Shown here in pieces: positions 17,961 through 26,144 of a DNA stretch of 64,000 nt; within the stretch, counting starts at the first letter, position 1; each line of letters starts with the position of its first letter. The translations under genes were made by a program, and so were the position numbers. The notes beneath the pieces are model-generated. The model worked only from the letters and a program-made list of their open reading frames with translations, made no database searches and was not told the DNA's origin. Source of the DNA: Acinetobacter sp. NIPH 2100 (GTDB taxonomy: Bacteria > Pseudomonadota > Gammaproteobacteria > Pseudomonadales > Moraxellaceae); the NCBI RefSeq assembly GCF_000369805.1, contig NZ_KB850224.1, positions 1,730,262 to 1,794,261 on the forward strand. The letters are read 5' to 3'.

Positions 17961-18187
17961 TTGCGGGAGAGAAGTTCTTCAATGAACTCGCCGAAGGAGC
18001 AACGACCCCGGAAACTCTCAGGCAGAAGGACTGTAATAATAGAAATACAATCTGGAGAGCAGTGCTCAACTTATAGAAATTAACAACCATTTTTCTTCTA
18101 TGATAAACACTCACCGAAGGGGAAGGCTAAATGATTAATTGGTAATCATCTGCCAAAACTCTCAGGTACCATGACAGATGGGGCTAT
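17961..18187 (+). promoter_or_regulatory. Tandem glycine riboswitch
   Basis: Two glycine aptamers lie in series upstream of the DadA-like gene. The first (about 17961-18060) contains the conserved GCGGGAGAG start, CGCCGAAGGAGCAA, CCCCGGAAACTCTCAGGCA and AAGGACTG, and closes with CTGGAGAGC. The second (about 18061-18187) has TCACCGAAGGGG, AACTCTCAGGTACC and GACAGATGGGG. Both conserved cores are present, so it appears to be a complete double aptamer and not a singlet with a remnant. It ends about 37 bases before the start codon, close to the ribosome site, with no obvious terminator hairpin in that gap. Control of translation start is therefore plausible; turning the gene on with glycine is the expected logic for a catabolic target. 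Confidence 0.93.
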
Positions 18188-18223
18188 GCATTAAGAAATG
18201 TTATGCATTTCTAGGAGTTTGCT

Positions 18224-19468
18224 ATGCCACATGTTGTTGTCATTGGTGCGGGGATTACGGGTGTAACGTCTGCTTATGAATTAAATAAATTTGGCTATGA
18301 AGTGACGGTGATAGATCGTCATCTGTTTCCAGCCATGGAAACTTCATTTGCCAACGGCGGGCAACTGTCTGCCTGTAATGCCGAAGTTTGGAATCAAAAG
18401 GCAACGGTGCTTAAAGGCATTAAGTGGATGAGTAAAAAGGATGCCCCTTTATTGCTCAATCCATCCTTTAGCGCACATAAATATCGCTGGTTGATTGAGT
18501 TTTTAACGCATATTAAAAATTATAAAGCCAATACCATAGAGACAGTGCGTTTAGCACTTCTGGCAAGACAACGTTTGTTTGAGATTGCAGAAAAGGAAAA
18601 TATCTCGTTTGACTTGGAAAAACGCGGCATTTTACATATGTATCATACCAAAGAAGACTATGATATTGCTAAGAAGGTCAATGATGTGCTGGTCGAAGGT
18701 AAGCTGGAGCGGAACGCGATTACACCAGAAGAAATGAGAGCTATTGAGCCTACTTTAACAGGCGACTATTTTGGCGGGTATTACACAGCGGGAGATGCAA
18801 CAGGAGATATTCATAAATTCTCAGTTGGCTTAGCTGAAACAACTCAGCAATATGGTGTGAAATATCGTTTTGGCTTAGATGTTGTTGATGTCAAATTCAA
18901 TCAAGACAAAGTGGTTGTTCATTGCAAAAACAGCTCGGAAAATGTCAATCCAAGCTCTGATGGTATTACTGAAATTGTTGCAGATTTGATTTTGGTATGT
19001 GGTGGGGTGGGCAGTTACCAATTGGCCGACATGTTAGGTGATAGTGTCAATGTTTATCCAGTCAAAGGCTATTCCATTACGGTGCAACTGAAAGATGAAC
19101 GTAGTGTGAAAAATGCGCCGTGGGTGAGTTTACTGGATGAAAGTGCCAAGATTGTGACCTCGCGTTTAGGTGCAGACCGCTTACGTATTGCTGGGACAGC
19201 TGAATTTAATGGCTATAATCGGGATATTCGCGCTGACCGGATTCAGCCTTTGATTAACTGGGTCAATCAAAACTTTGATATTTCGACTGAACATGTGGTT
19301 CCGTGGGCAGGTTTACGTCCAATGATGCCGAATATGTTGCCTGTAGTTAAACAAGGTAAACAGGCTCGAGTGTTCTATAATACTGGGCATGGACACTTGG
19401 GGTGGACTTTATCTGCCGCAACTGCGGTATTGATTAGTCAAGAAATTGCAGAAAAATTCCCTAACTGA
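18224..19468 (+). CDS. dadA: FAD-dependent D-amino acid dehydrogenase / glycine oxidase-like protein
   Basis: A 414-residue DAO-family flavoprotein. The FAD Rossmann motif is VIGAGITGVTSAYEL (5-19), with the second acidic turn at VIDRH. The DadA-type NGGQLSACNAEVW stretch follows, and the C-terminal FAD motif is NTGHGHLGWTLSAATA. DadA enzymes deaminate D-amino acids to keto acids and pass electrons to the respiratory chain. The tandem glycine riboswitch immediately upstream suggests glycine is the substrate or the signal for this paralogue. AGGAG precedes the ATG. No alanine racemase gene accompanies it, unlike the usual dadAX operon. Confidence 0.85.
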   Translation: MPHVVVIGAGITGVTSAYELNKFGYEVTVIDRHLFPAMETSFANGGQLSACNAEVWNQKATVLKGIKWMSKKDAPLLLNPSFSAHKYRWLIEFLTHIKNYKANTIETVRLALLARQRLFEIAEKENISFDLEKRGILHMYHTKEDYDIAKKVNDVLVEGKLERNAITPEEMRAIEPTLTGDYFGGYYTAGDATGDIHKFSVGLAETTQQYGVKYRFGLDVVDVKFNQDKVVVHCKNSSENVNPSSDGITEIVADLILVCGGVGSYQLADMLGDSVNVYPVKGYSITVQLKDERSVKNAPWVSLLDESAKIVTSRLGADRLRIAGTAEFNGYNRDIRADRIQPLINWVNQNFDISTEHVVPWAGLRPMMPNMLPVVKQGKQARVFYNTGHGHLGWTLSAATAVLISQEIAEKFPN

Positions 19469-19473
19469 ATCAA

Positions 19474-19501
19474 AAAAGCCGATGTGAGAACATCGGCTTT
19501 T
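19474..19501. terminator. Bidirectional intrinsic terminator
   Basis: GCCGATGT and ACATCGGC pair around a GAGA loop, with A- and T-runs on the two sides. It lies between dadA and the convergent LprI-like gene. Confidence 0.9.
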
Positions 19502-19515
19502 AAATCTTAAAACCA

Positions 19516-20169
19516 TTAATCGTACAAACGATAGATGCCTGTAAATCTTCCACAATCTTTTTGCTCAGATTTAATGATCAATAAGGCTTTTTGAAAATCA
19601 AATTGATATTGGCATTTTTTTTCATTATCAATGATTTGGCCCTTTTGTTCGGGCGTGCTATAGGCCAGTAAGGACAAGGTCTGCGTTTCTACACGATTAT
19701 TGGGGTTGCGATATGCTGTGCCTTCGATTTTGAGTTTATCTTTATCCAGTTGATGGATCTGTAAATGTACAGGTTGAGCTGCGAGTTTGCCCTGTTCATA
19801 TTTTAGATAATGCTGTGTCAAAGTTTGATTCATCGAGGTATAAAAATTCAGATCGTCCAAACGTGCATCAAATTGCTGTTGATAACAGCTTTTGGTTTTG
19901 CATTGCTGTACTTGATTCAGCCAGAGTGTTTGGGTGTCGTGCAATAACTGTAACGGAGCATCGGTTACTAAATAGGCCGTTAAAAACTTGGCATTAAGTT
20001 TCTGGCGTTGCTCTTTATATGACTTGGAGCAGATTTTTTGAGTGTTTAAATTCTTGCTGGTGCAGTCAATTGATTCCGCATAGGCAAATGTTGAGCAAAA
20101 ACAACTCAATGTGATGATATAGCCAGATTTCTTTAATTGATTTCTTACAGTGTTAAACAGCATAATCAC
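19516..20169 (-). CDS. LprI-like periplasmic protein (resembles the A1S_1983 putative colistin-resistance family)
   Basis: A 217-residue secreted protein. An N-terminal signal peptide ends near AYA-ES (about residue 31). The mature N-terminal part has DUF1311/LprI features: paired Cys in DCTSKNLNTQKICSKSY, a conserved Trp in TLWLNQVQQC, and a further Cys in KSCYQQQFDARL. The C-terminal part (about 120-217) looks like a beta-rich domain with two more Cys. LprI-type domains include lysozyme inhibitors. From memory, position and type match the Acinetobacter locus called A1S_1983, linked to colistin response; I could not verify this. ATG 20163 is an alternative start. Confidence 0.65.
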   Translation of the reverse strand: MIMLFNTVRNQLKKSGYIITLSCFCSTFAYAESIDCTSKNLNTQKICSKSYKEQRQKLNAKFLTAYLVTDAPLQLLHDTQTLWLNQVQQCKTKSCYQQQFDARLDDLNFYTSMNQTLTQHYLKYEQGKLAAQPVHLQIHQLDKDKLKIEGTAYRNPNNRVETQTLSLLAYSTPEQKGQIIDNEKKCQYQFDFQKALLIIKSEQKDCGRFTGIYRLYD

Positions 20170-20261
20170 TTATACTTTCAGTCTAATTTGCTCAACGTAC
20201 TATAGCGAAATAGAAAGCCTGAATACAAGATTTGTTCGGTATATTGTAAAAGGAAAATCAT

Positions 20262-20753
20262 ATGGTTGCTCAAATTCGGATTGGACAAGGGATGGATGTA
20301 CATGCCTTCGAAGAAGGTGATTTTGTTACTTTGGCAGGTATTCAAATTCCACATACGCATGGTTTAAAGGCACATTCAGATGGTGATGTGGTTTTACATG
20401 CGCTGAGTGATGCTTTATTAGGAGCGTTGGCACTGGGTGATATTGGACAGCATTTTCCAGATACAGATCCAGAGTACAAAGGTGCAGATAGTCGCTTGTT
20501 ACTTAAACATGTCTATCAGTTGATTTTAGATCGTGGTTATCAACTCAATAATGCAGATATTACAGTGGCTTGTGAGCGTCCTAAATTGGCAAAGCATAAC
20601 TTAGAGATGCGCCAAAGCATTGCAGATGTTTTAGATGTTGATGTGACTCAAATCAGTATTAAAGCCACAACGACTGAAAAATTAGGATTTACTGGCCGCC
20701 AAGAAGGTATCCTGGCAACGGCAACAGTATTGATTTCACATCAAGCAAAATGA
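20262..20753 (+). CDS. ispF: 2-C-methyl-D-erythritol 2,4-cyclodiphosphate synthase IspF
   Basis: Fifth enzyme of the MEP isoprenoid pathway. The 163-residue protein has the Zn ligands in GMDVHAF and SDGDVVLHALSDALLGA, the DIGQHFPDTD loop, and the C-terminal TTEKLGFTGRQEGI signature. An AAGGAAAA element precedes the ATG. Its last 13 bases overlap the 3' end of the convergent phosphatase gene. Another MEP gene, dxr, is about 10 kb downstream. Confidence 0.95.
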   Translation: MVAQIRIGQGMDVHAFEEGDFVTLAGIQIPHTHGLKAHSDGDVVLHALSDALLGALALGDIGQHFPDTDPEYKGADSRLLLKHVYQLILDRGYQLNNADITVACERPKLAKHNLEMRQSIADVLDVDVTQISIKATTTEKLGFTGRQEGILATATVLISHQAK

Positions 20754-21265
20754 TTGCTATTCATTAATGATTGCTCAAGTTCTTGCGTTGCTTTACGACC
20801 TTGTAGTTGTAAGGTAATGCTATGAATTAAGCCTGTCCAAGTCTCATTGGGTTCCCAAATTTGATGCAACAGCTCCTGAGCCGCTGGCATCTCAATATTC
20901 ATATAGAATTGACGATAAAGATACATCAGACAACTGACACGCATATTTTGAGCGCAGTGCAGCCAAACCATTTCGTTCTGTACTAGATGATCAATAAGAT
21001 CTAAGACCAACAAGCATTGCTCAGAACAAGGCACATCCCAGTCAATTGGAATATGAATATAATTTAGTCCCAAATCTAAGCAGGTCTGGTCTTGATTCGG
21101 TAGATGCGTTTCTGATTTGCTGGTCGCAAGATTAATGACAGTACTGCAACCATATTCTTTGATCTGTTGAAGTTGCTCAGCCGTTGGTTGTGCAGAGCTA
21201 AACAGATGCTCATGCACCAAAGAAAAGCTTGGTATTTGAGATAAGGCTTGTTCAAGTGAAGTCAT
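20741..21265 (-). CDS. Protein tyrosine phosphatase-like protein
   Basis: A 174-residue protein of the bacterial dual-specificity-like phosphatase family. The P-loop reads HCAQNMRVS, with Cys104 and Arg109, so spacing is C-x4-R and not the classical C-x5-R. The DUF442-type relatives share this shortened loop. A possible general acid lies in PIDWDVP (about 73-79). It has no signal peptide. The substrate is unknown. It is a monocistronic leftward unit overlapping the end of ispF. Confidence 0.7.
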   Translation of the reverse strand: MTSLEQALSQIPSFSLVHEHLFSSAQPTAEQLQQIKEYGCSTVINLATSKSETHLPNQDQTCLDLGLNYIHIPIDWDVPCSEQCLLVLDLIDHLVQNEMVWLHCAQNMRVSCLMYLYRQFYMNIEMPAAQELLHQIWEPNETWTGLIHSITLQLQGRKATQELEQSLMNSNHFA

Positions 21266-21379
21266 AACGTCCGCTGTATGTTGAGTGAGTTTCTCATATC
21301 GTGAGAAACTTATTCTAAAGGGCTTAGCTTACTATAAGTGTTTTTATTTCACTGTTCAATTTAGAATGCATACAAATAA

Positions 21380-21407
21380 AAACAGCATCCTGAGATGCTG
21401 TTTTTTT
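21380..21407 (-). terminator. Intrinsic terminator of argF
   Basis: AAACAGCATC and GATGCTGTTT form a 10-bp stem with a CTGA loop. A-rich sequence on the left provides a T-run on the minus strand, just after the argF stop. Confidence 0.85.
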
Positions 21408-21410
21408 AAC

Positions 21411-22331
21411 TTAATCTTTTTTAAGATTTTCGTTGAGTAAGAATTCCATCAAGGCCTTTTGAGCATGTAAGCGGTTTTCTGCTTCATCCCACACCACTGC
21501 ATTTTTGTGGTCCAGCATATTTTCTGAAATTTCCTCACCACGGTGTGCTGGCAAGCAGTGCATGAATAGACAGTCAGGATGAGCCAAATCCATGAGTTTT
21601 TCATTGACTTGGAAATCTGAAAACGCTTTTTCACGTAATTTCTGTTCTTCTTCCTGCCCCATGCTTGCCCATACATCAGTCACGATCAGGTCCGCATTGA
21701 CAGCAGCGTCTTCCGCTTTATTGAACACTTCTGCACAGTCCGCAAATTCAGCTAAAAATTCTGGCTTCGGCTCATAACCTTCAGGTGATGCAATTTTAAG
21801 TTTAAAGCCCATCATATGTGCTGCTTCAATATATGAGTTACACATATTGTTGCCATCACCAATCCATGCAACTGTTTTACCTTCGATGCTACCACGGTGC
21901 TCTTGAAAGGTTTGCAAATCAGCAAGTAACTGGCAAGGGTGGTGGTCATCCGTAAGACCGTTGATGACTGGCACAGTCGAGTAAGAGGCAAAACGTTCTA
22001 CAATATCGTGACCAAAAGTACGGATCATGACGATATCCAGCATGCTTGAAATGACACGTGCAGAATCTTCAATCGGCTCACCACGTCCTAATTGTGTATC
22101 ACGTGGTGAAAGAAAAATTGCATTACCACCAAATTGGCAAATACCTGCTTCAAAAGAAATACGTGTGCGTGTACTCGATTTCTCGAAAATCATTCCCAAA
22201 ACTTTACCAGCAAAAGGTTGATATACCGTAATGCTATGTTGCATGCGTTTAAGTTCTTGTGCACGATCCAAAATGCGTTGCAATTCTAAAGAGGATAGGT
22301 CTCGTAAAGTAAGAAAATGCCGAAGCGCCAT
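21411..22331 (-). CDS. argF: Ornithine carbamoyltransferase ArgF
   Basis: Makes citrulline from ornithine and carbamoyl phosphate in arginine synthesis. The 306-residue protein has the carbamoyl-phosphate motif [10 protein letters not shown] near 53, the [11 protein letters not shown] stretch near 128, and the ornithine-binding Cys in the [10 protein letters not shown] motif near 264. Length is standard. It is flanked by a terminator on the 3' side and a 111-base gap before the TetR gene, so it appears to be a single-gene unit. Confidence 0.96.
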   Translation of the reverse strand: MALRHFLTLRDLSSLELQRILDRAQELKRMQHSITVYQPFAGKVLGMIFEKSSTRTRISFEAGICQFGGNAIFLSPRDTQLGRGEPIEDSARVISSMLDIVMIRTFGHDIVERFASYSTVPVINGLTDDHHPCQLLADLQTFQEHRGSIEGKTVAWIGDGNNMCNSYIEAAHMMGFKLKIASPEGYEPKPEFLAEFADCAEVFNKAEDAAVNADLIVTDVWASMGQEEEQKLREKAFSDFQVNEKLMDLAHPDCLFMHCLPAHRGEEISENMLDHKNAVVWDEAENRLHAQKALMEFLLNENLKKD

Positions 22332-22442
22332 ATTTGCTCCCCCAGTAATTATTGAATAAAAACAATAATTAAGTGATGATTAATGGGTGTGGGTAAAAAG
22401 GAATTGAATACTATACTATAGGTTCAAAAAAATGCAAAAGAA

Positions 22443-23084
22443 TTAGACCTTTTGATGAGCCTTTAAAAATAAATCTACTGAATAATTAATATAATCAATA
22501 ATTTCTGCATCGTTTTCAGTGACATCTAGACCCATTAAATTACGCCATTCAACATCACGTAAGGTTCCAAAATACATCATTGCAGAAAATTTGGGTTGAG
22601 CACAAAAGATTTCATTATTCTTGCTGGCTTGCTCAAGCGCAAAGGCAATCGTATTTTGAATATTTAAAGCACATTGATCATAGAAGTAATGCGCCAACTG
22701 TATGTCTTTTTGCGTTTGTTCGGTGAACATGCGCATAAAGGCGATATTTTCAGGCTGAATGATGTGTTGATAAAACCGCTGTAGGGTTTGGGTCAAGTAA
22801 TTTCTTAAATCTGTTGATTCTGGCACATATGGAAAACAGACACCCTTAAAAAATACTTCCCTGCGATAATCGCAAATGGCTGTAAATAGACCTTCTTTAT
22901 TGCCAAAGTATTTATAAATAGAGGTTTTTGAACCACCTGCATGATTAACGATATCATCCAAAGACACTGCCTCATAACCATTCTCGAGAAATAAATCGGT
23001 TGCGCACAATAATAGGGCAAGACGACGTTCTTCTCCGCGACGAGTTTGAGGTTTGGCACAGCTTGGATAGCAAATATCAGTCAT
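22443..23084 (-). CDS. TetR/AcrR family transcriptional regulator
   Basis: A 213-residue repressor-type protein. The helix-turn-helix is at about 20-65, with ALLLCATDLFLENGYEAVSLDDIVNHAGGSKTSIY broken here as: helix 1 ALLLCATDLFLENG, recognition part HAGGSKTSIYKYFGNKEGLF. The C-terminal ligand domain ends near 210. A PSCAKPQTRRGEERR leader precedes the DNA-binding domain and has two Cys in the first 10 residues. No transporter gene sits next to it, so the target is not clear. Its promoter region holds an inverted repeat suited to autoregulation. Confidence 0.85.
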   Translation of the reverse strand: MTDICYPSCAKPQTRRGEERRLALLLCATDLFLENGYEAVSLDDIVNHAGGSKTSIYKYFGNKEGLFTAICDYRREVFFKGVCFPYVPESTDLRNYLTQTLQRFYQHIIQPENIAFMRMFTEQTQKDIQLAHYFYDQCALNIQNTIAFALEQASKNNEIFCAQPKFSAMMYFGTLRDVEWRNLMGLDVTENDAEIIDYINYSVDLFLKAHQKV

Positions 23085-23114
23085 TATCTACTTTGGGGTG
23101 GTTGGGTTGACTCT

Positions 23115-23144
23115 AGTATAGCAAAAACCATATCTGTTGTATGG
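23115..23144 (-). promoter_or_regulatory. Promoter and candidate operator of the TetR gene
   Basis: On the minus strand a TATACT -10 element (23115-23120) lies 17 bases after the -35 position. The inverted repeat CCATA-N7-TATGG (23128-23144) overlaps that spacer. Repressor binding here would block its own promoter. Confidence 0.45.
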
Positions 23145-23188
23145 CTATGAAATTTACGAGTGTGTCAAAATTTCTCAATTCAAATGAA

Positions 23189-23216
23189 AAAGCGAGTAAC
23201 TGGTACTCGCTTTGTA
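23189..23216 (-). terminator. Intrinsic terminator of ntrC
   Basis: AAAGCGAGTA and TACTCGCTTT pair around a five-base loop. Read leftward it is followed by TTTTTCATTT, immediately after the ntrC stop codon. Confidence 0.85.
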
Positions 23217-23226
23217 TGGCTATTCA

Positions 23227-24720
23227 TTAAGCTGAGCGGATTTCTTCGTCGTCATCGTCATCAGTAGAATCCATGCCTAACTCTTTGAGTTTACGGGTCA
23301 GAGTATTGCGTCCCCAACCTAGAAGCTCAGCAGCATGACGTTTACGTCCACGTGTTTGTTGGAGTGCGGCATTAATCAGTGTGCGCTCAAACATTGGTGT
23401 CGCGATGTCCAGAAGTTTCATTTCACCATTTTTAAGCTTTTGGATCGCCCATTGTGCCAATAACTCATCCCAATGATGCACTGCAATACGTTCAACCAAA
23501 GCAGGACTGGTATTTGATGCAGCTTGGGCTTCATTGTTTTTATGCACAGAAGCTTGTTTAAGCTCCGCGGGTAGATCTTCTGGATAAACTTCACGACCGG
23601 TAATCATGACTGTTAACCAGCGACAAGTATTTTCCAACTGACGCACATTACCTGGCCAAGGCAGTTGTTGCATATAGTCTGTGGTTTCTGTGCGTAAGAT
23701 TTTAGGACTTACACCCAGTTCTTTGCCAGCGCGTGCCAAGAAGTGCTGAGCCAGCATCGGAATGTCTTCACTACGATGTGCGAGCTTTGGAATATGAATA
23801 CGGATTACGTTTAGACGGTGATATAAGTCTTCACGGAAGCGACCTTCATTGACTAATTTTTCCAAGTCTTGATGGGTTGCTGCAACGATACGTACATCGA
23901 CCTTAACTGGGATATGTCCACCGACACGGTAGAATTCGCCATCTGCCAAAACACGAAGTAAACGTGTTTGAGTTTCAAATGGCATATCACCAATTTCGTC
24001 GAGGAATAAAGTACCGCCATTGGCTTGTTCAAAACGGCCTTGATGTTGGGTATTTGCACCTGTGAAGGCGCCTTTTTCATGTCCAAATAACTCTGTTTCA
24101 ATCAAGTCTTTTGGAATGGCTGCCATATTTAAGGCAATAAAAGGTTTGGCACGACGAGGTGAGTGTTTATGTAGTGCATGTGCAACCAACTCTTTACCTG
24201 TGCCTGATTCACCATTAATCAATACGGTAATATGTGATTGAGACAAACGGCCGATGGCACGGAAGACTTCCTGCATCGCAGGTGATTCACCAATAATTTC
24301 GGTCGATTGCAATGGTGATGCTGCTTTAGTTGCTTCTTGTTGCTGCAACTTATTAATGTGCAAAATCGCACGATTAACCAAAGCCAAAGCTTCATCGATA
24401 TCGAATGGTTTTGGTAAATACTCAAATGCACCTGTTTGATAACTTGATACCGCTGACTCTAAATCAGAGTGCGCTGTCATAATGATTACAGGTAAATCAG
24501 GATGCGTATTCTTCATTTTGGATAAGAAAGTTAAACCATCAATCCCCGGCATGCGGATATCCGTTAAAATCACATCGGGCGCATCATCATGTAGACGTTC
24601 AAGCGCAGTTTGTGCCTCTTCAAAATTGGTGACATCAAAACCCTCTTCTTTAAAGGTTTTTTCCAGTACCCAGCGCATGGCACGATCGTCATCAATTACC
24701 CAAATTTTATTTCGTGACAT
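23227..24720 (-). CDS. ntrC: Nitrogen regulation response regulator NtrC (NR(I))
   Basis: A sigma54-dependent activator of nitrogen-starvation genes. The 497-residue protein has a receiver domain (1-120) with phospho-acceptor Asp54 in ILTDIRMPG. The AAA+ domain (about 145-385) has Walker A GESGTGKE, the sigma54-contact loop GAFTGA and Walker B GGTLFLDEIGD. A C-terminal Fis-type helix-turn-helix follows, with AAELLGWGRNTLTRKLKELG. It ends in an acidic stretch of Asp and Glu. Its start overlaps the end of ntrB by 14 bases, so the pair is translationally coupled. Confidence 0.96.
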   Translation of the reverse strand: MSRNKIWVIDDDRAMRWVLEKTFKEEGFDVTNFEEAQTALERLHDDAPDVILTDIRMPGIDGLTFLSKMKNTHPDLPVIIMTAHSDLESAVSSYQTGAFEYLPKPFDIDEALALVNRAILHINKLQQQEATKAASPLQSTEIIGESPAMQEVFRAIGRLSQSHITVLINGESGTGKELVAHALHKHSPRRAKPFIALNMAAIPKDLIETELFGHEKGAFTGANTQHQGRFEQANGGTLFLDEIGDMPFETQTRLLRVLADGEFYRVGGHIPVKVDVRIVAATHQDLEKLVNEGRFREDLYHRLNVIRIHIPKLAHRSEDIPMLAQHFLARAGKELGVSPKILRTETTDYMQQLPWPGNVRQLENTCRWLTVMITGREVYPEDLPAELKQASVHKNNEAQAASNTSPALVERIAVHHWDELLAQWAIQKLKNGEMKLLDIATPMFERTLINAALQQTRGRKRHAAELLGWGRNTLTRKLKELGMDSTDDDDDEEIRSA

Positions 24721-25816
24721 GGTTTAACTCCCAAGGTAGATATAGGCTAAATACGGTTTTTCCCGGAATTGATTGACACTCAATCATTCCGTTATGTTGA
24801 TGCATAATATTTTGAGCAATACTGAGACCGAGTCCTGTGCCTTTGGCGCGGCCAGTCACCAGTGGGTAGAAAACGGATTCCAAGATACTTTCAGGAACGC
24901 CAGGACCATTGTCTTCAATGTCAATGCGTACTGTTGAGCGATTTAGCACACCATTAATCGTGACGAGGCGTTGGATTCGGGTTCTTAAAACCAATTCAGG
25001 TTCCGAATCGGTAAAAAAGTCTTTATTTTCGGTCATGGCTTGTACAGCATTGACACTGATGTTGAGCATGACTTGAATCAATTGATCACGATCTGCCATC
25101 ACATCGGGTAAGGAAAGGTCGTAGTCGCGTGTGATCTTAATTTTCTTCTTGGTTTGATTTGCAATCAGGGAACGAACACGTTCTAAGGGTTCATGTACAT
25201 TCACATGTTCATAGCTTGGTAGCTGACGTGAGCCAAGCATGGTGTCCGCCAAGTTGGTGAGTCGATCGACTTCACTAATAATAATGTCAGTAAATTCACG
25301 ATAGTTATCATCAGCTAGACTACGGGCAAGGAGCTGGGTTGCTCCACGGATACCTGCGAGCGGGTTTTTAATTTCATGTGCCACACCTCGAACTAGCTGT
25401 CGAGCCACTTGATGCTGTTGAACTAAGTTTTCTTCTTTCGAAATTTTCAACATGCGATCAATTGGATTGAGTTCAATTAACAGCAGTGGGTGATAACTTT
25501 TGCCTGCATTGAGTTGTGACGCAGTGTAATCGACATGAATCGGTTTGAAATTTACATTGATGACCGCTTCACGACGAGTATAGTGTTGCCCACTTTCTAA
25601 TGTGTTTAATAAAGCTTCATGCGTGTTAAATGAATCATCATGTGCATGTAGCAAATTTAATACAGGTTGACCCGAAGCGCGGAGCAAGCTGATATCAAAT
25701 AATGCTTCACAAGCAGAATTTAAATAAAAAATATTAAGCTTACTATCGACCAATAAAATGGCGGTGCTCAGATTATCTACTAAGAGTCGATAGTCGATAG
25801 TGTTCTGTTGATCCAT
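24707..25816 (-). CDS. ntrB: Nitrogen regulation sensor histidine kinase NtrB (NR(II))
   Basis: A soluble kinase/phosphatase acting on NtrC under control of PII protein. The 369 residues comprise a PAS domain (about 10-115), a dimerisation domain with the phosphorylated His in GVAHEIKNPLAGIRG, and an HATPase domain with the N box near 230 (NISVNAVQAM) and GTGLGLSIAQNI near 345. There are no membrane segments, as expected. It is the first gene of ntrBC. The glnA gene that often precedes it is not here. Confidence 0.95.
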   Translation of the reverse strand: MDQQNTIDYRLLVDNLSTAILLVDSKLNIFYLNSACEALFDISLLRASGQPVLNLLHAHDDSFNTHEALLNTLESGQHYTRREAVINVNFKPIHVDYTASQLNAGKSYHPLLLIELNPIDRMLKISKEENLVQQHQVARQLVRGVAHEIKNPLAGIRGATQLLARSLADDNYREFTDIIISEVDRLTNLADTMLGSRQLPSYEHVNVHEPLERVRSLIANQTKKKIKITRDYDLSLPDVMADRDQLIQVMLNISVNAVQAMTENKDFFTDSEPELVLRTRIQRLVTINGVLNRSTVRIDIEDNGPGVPESILESVFYPLVTGRAKGTGLGLSIAQNIMHQHNGMIECQSIPGKTVFSLYLPWELNHVTK

Positions 25817-26144
25817 TTGTGAATCATCCTGTTTTAAAATGGCGCAATAAATATAAATTTTAATGAATAGCCATTAACTTCTAAAATGTACTTTATGCAA
25901 AATACAAGCCAACTTTGTATTAACTAAATTTCAATCACTTAATTCTGAAAGAATCGATTTATACGGTATTTTTCACATACATCTGCTTATTTCAATATTT
26001 TATTATGTTCCAAATTGGTGCGTTGTAGGATTTTGTTTAAAATTTTGGTTGTATTTTGGTGCATTACACAAAGAGATGGCTTTGCTGCTATGCGTAAGCA
26101 AAGAAAAGTCATACAATACGCCGATTCTAGTGGAGCGCAGATTC
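25817..26144. other. Divergent intergenic region between ntrB and rimO
   Basis: This 328-base region must hold the promoters of ntrBC (leftward) and rimO (rightward). A TACAAT at 26112-26117 suits a rimO -10 element. Two TTGGTGC sequences (26015-26021 and 26056-26062) resemble half of the NtrC recognition sequence and lie 41 bases apart. The first is inside the palindrome CCAAATTGG. I see no other feature. Confidence 0.4.
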
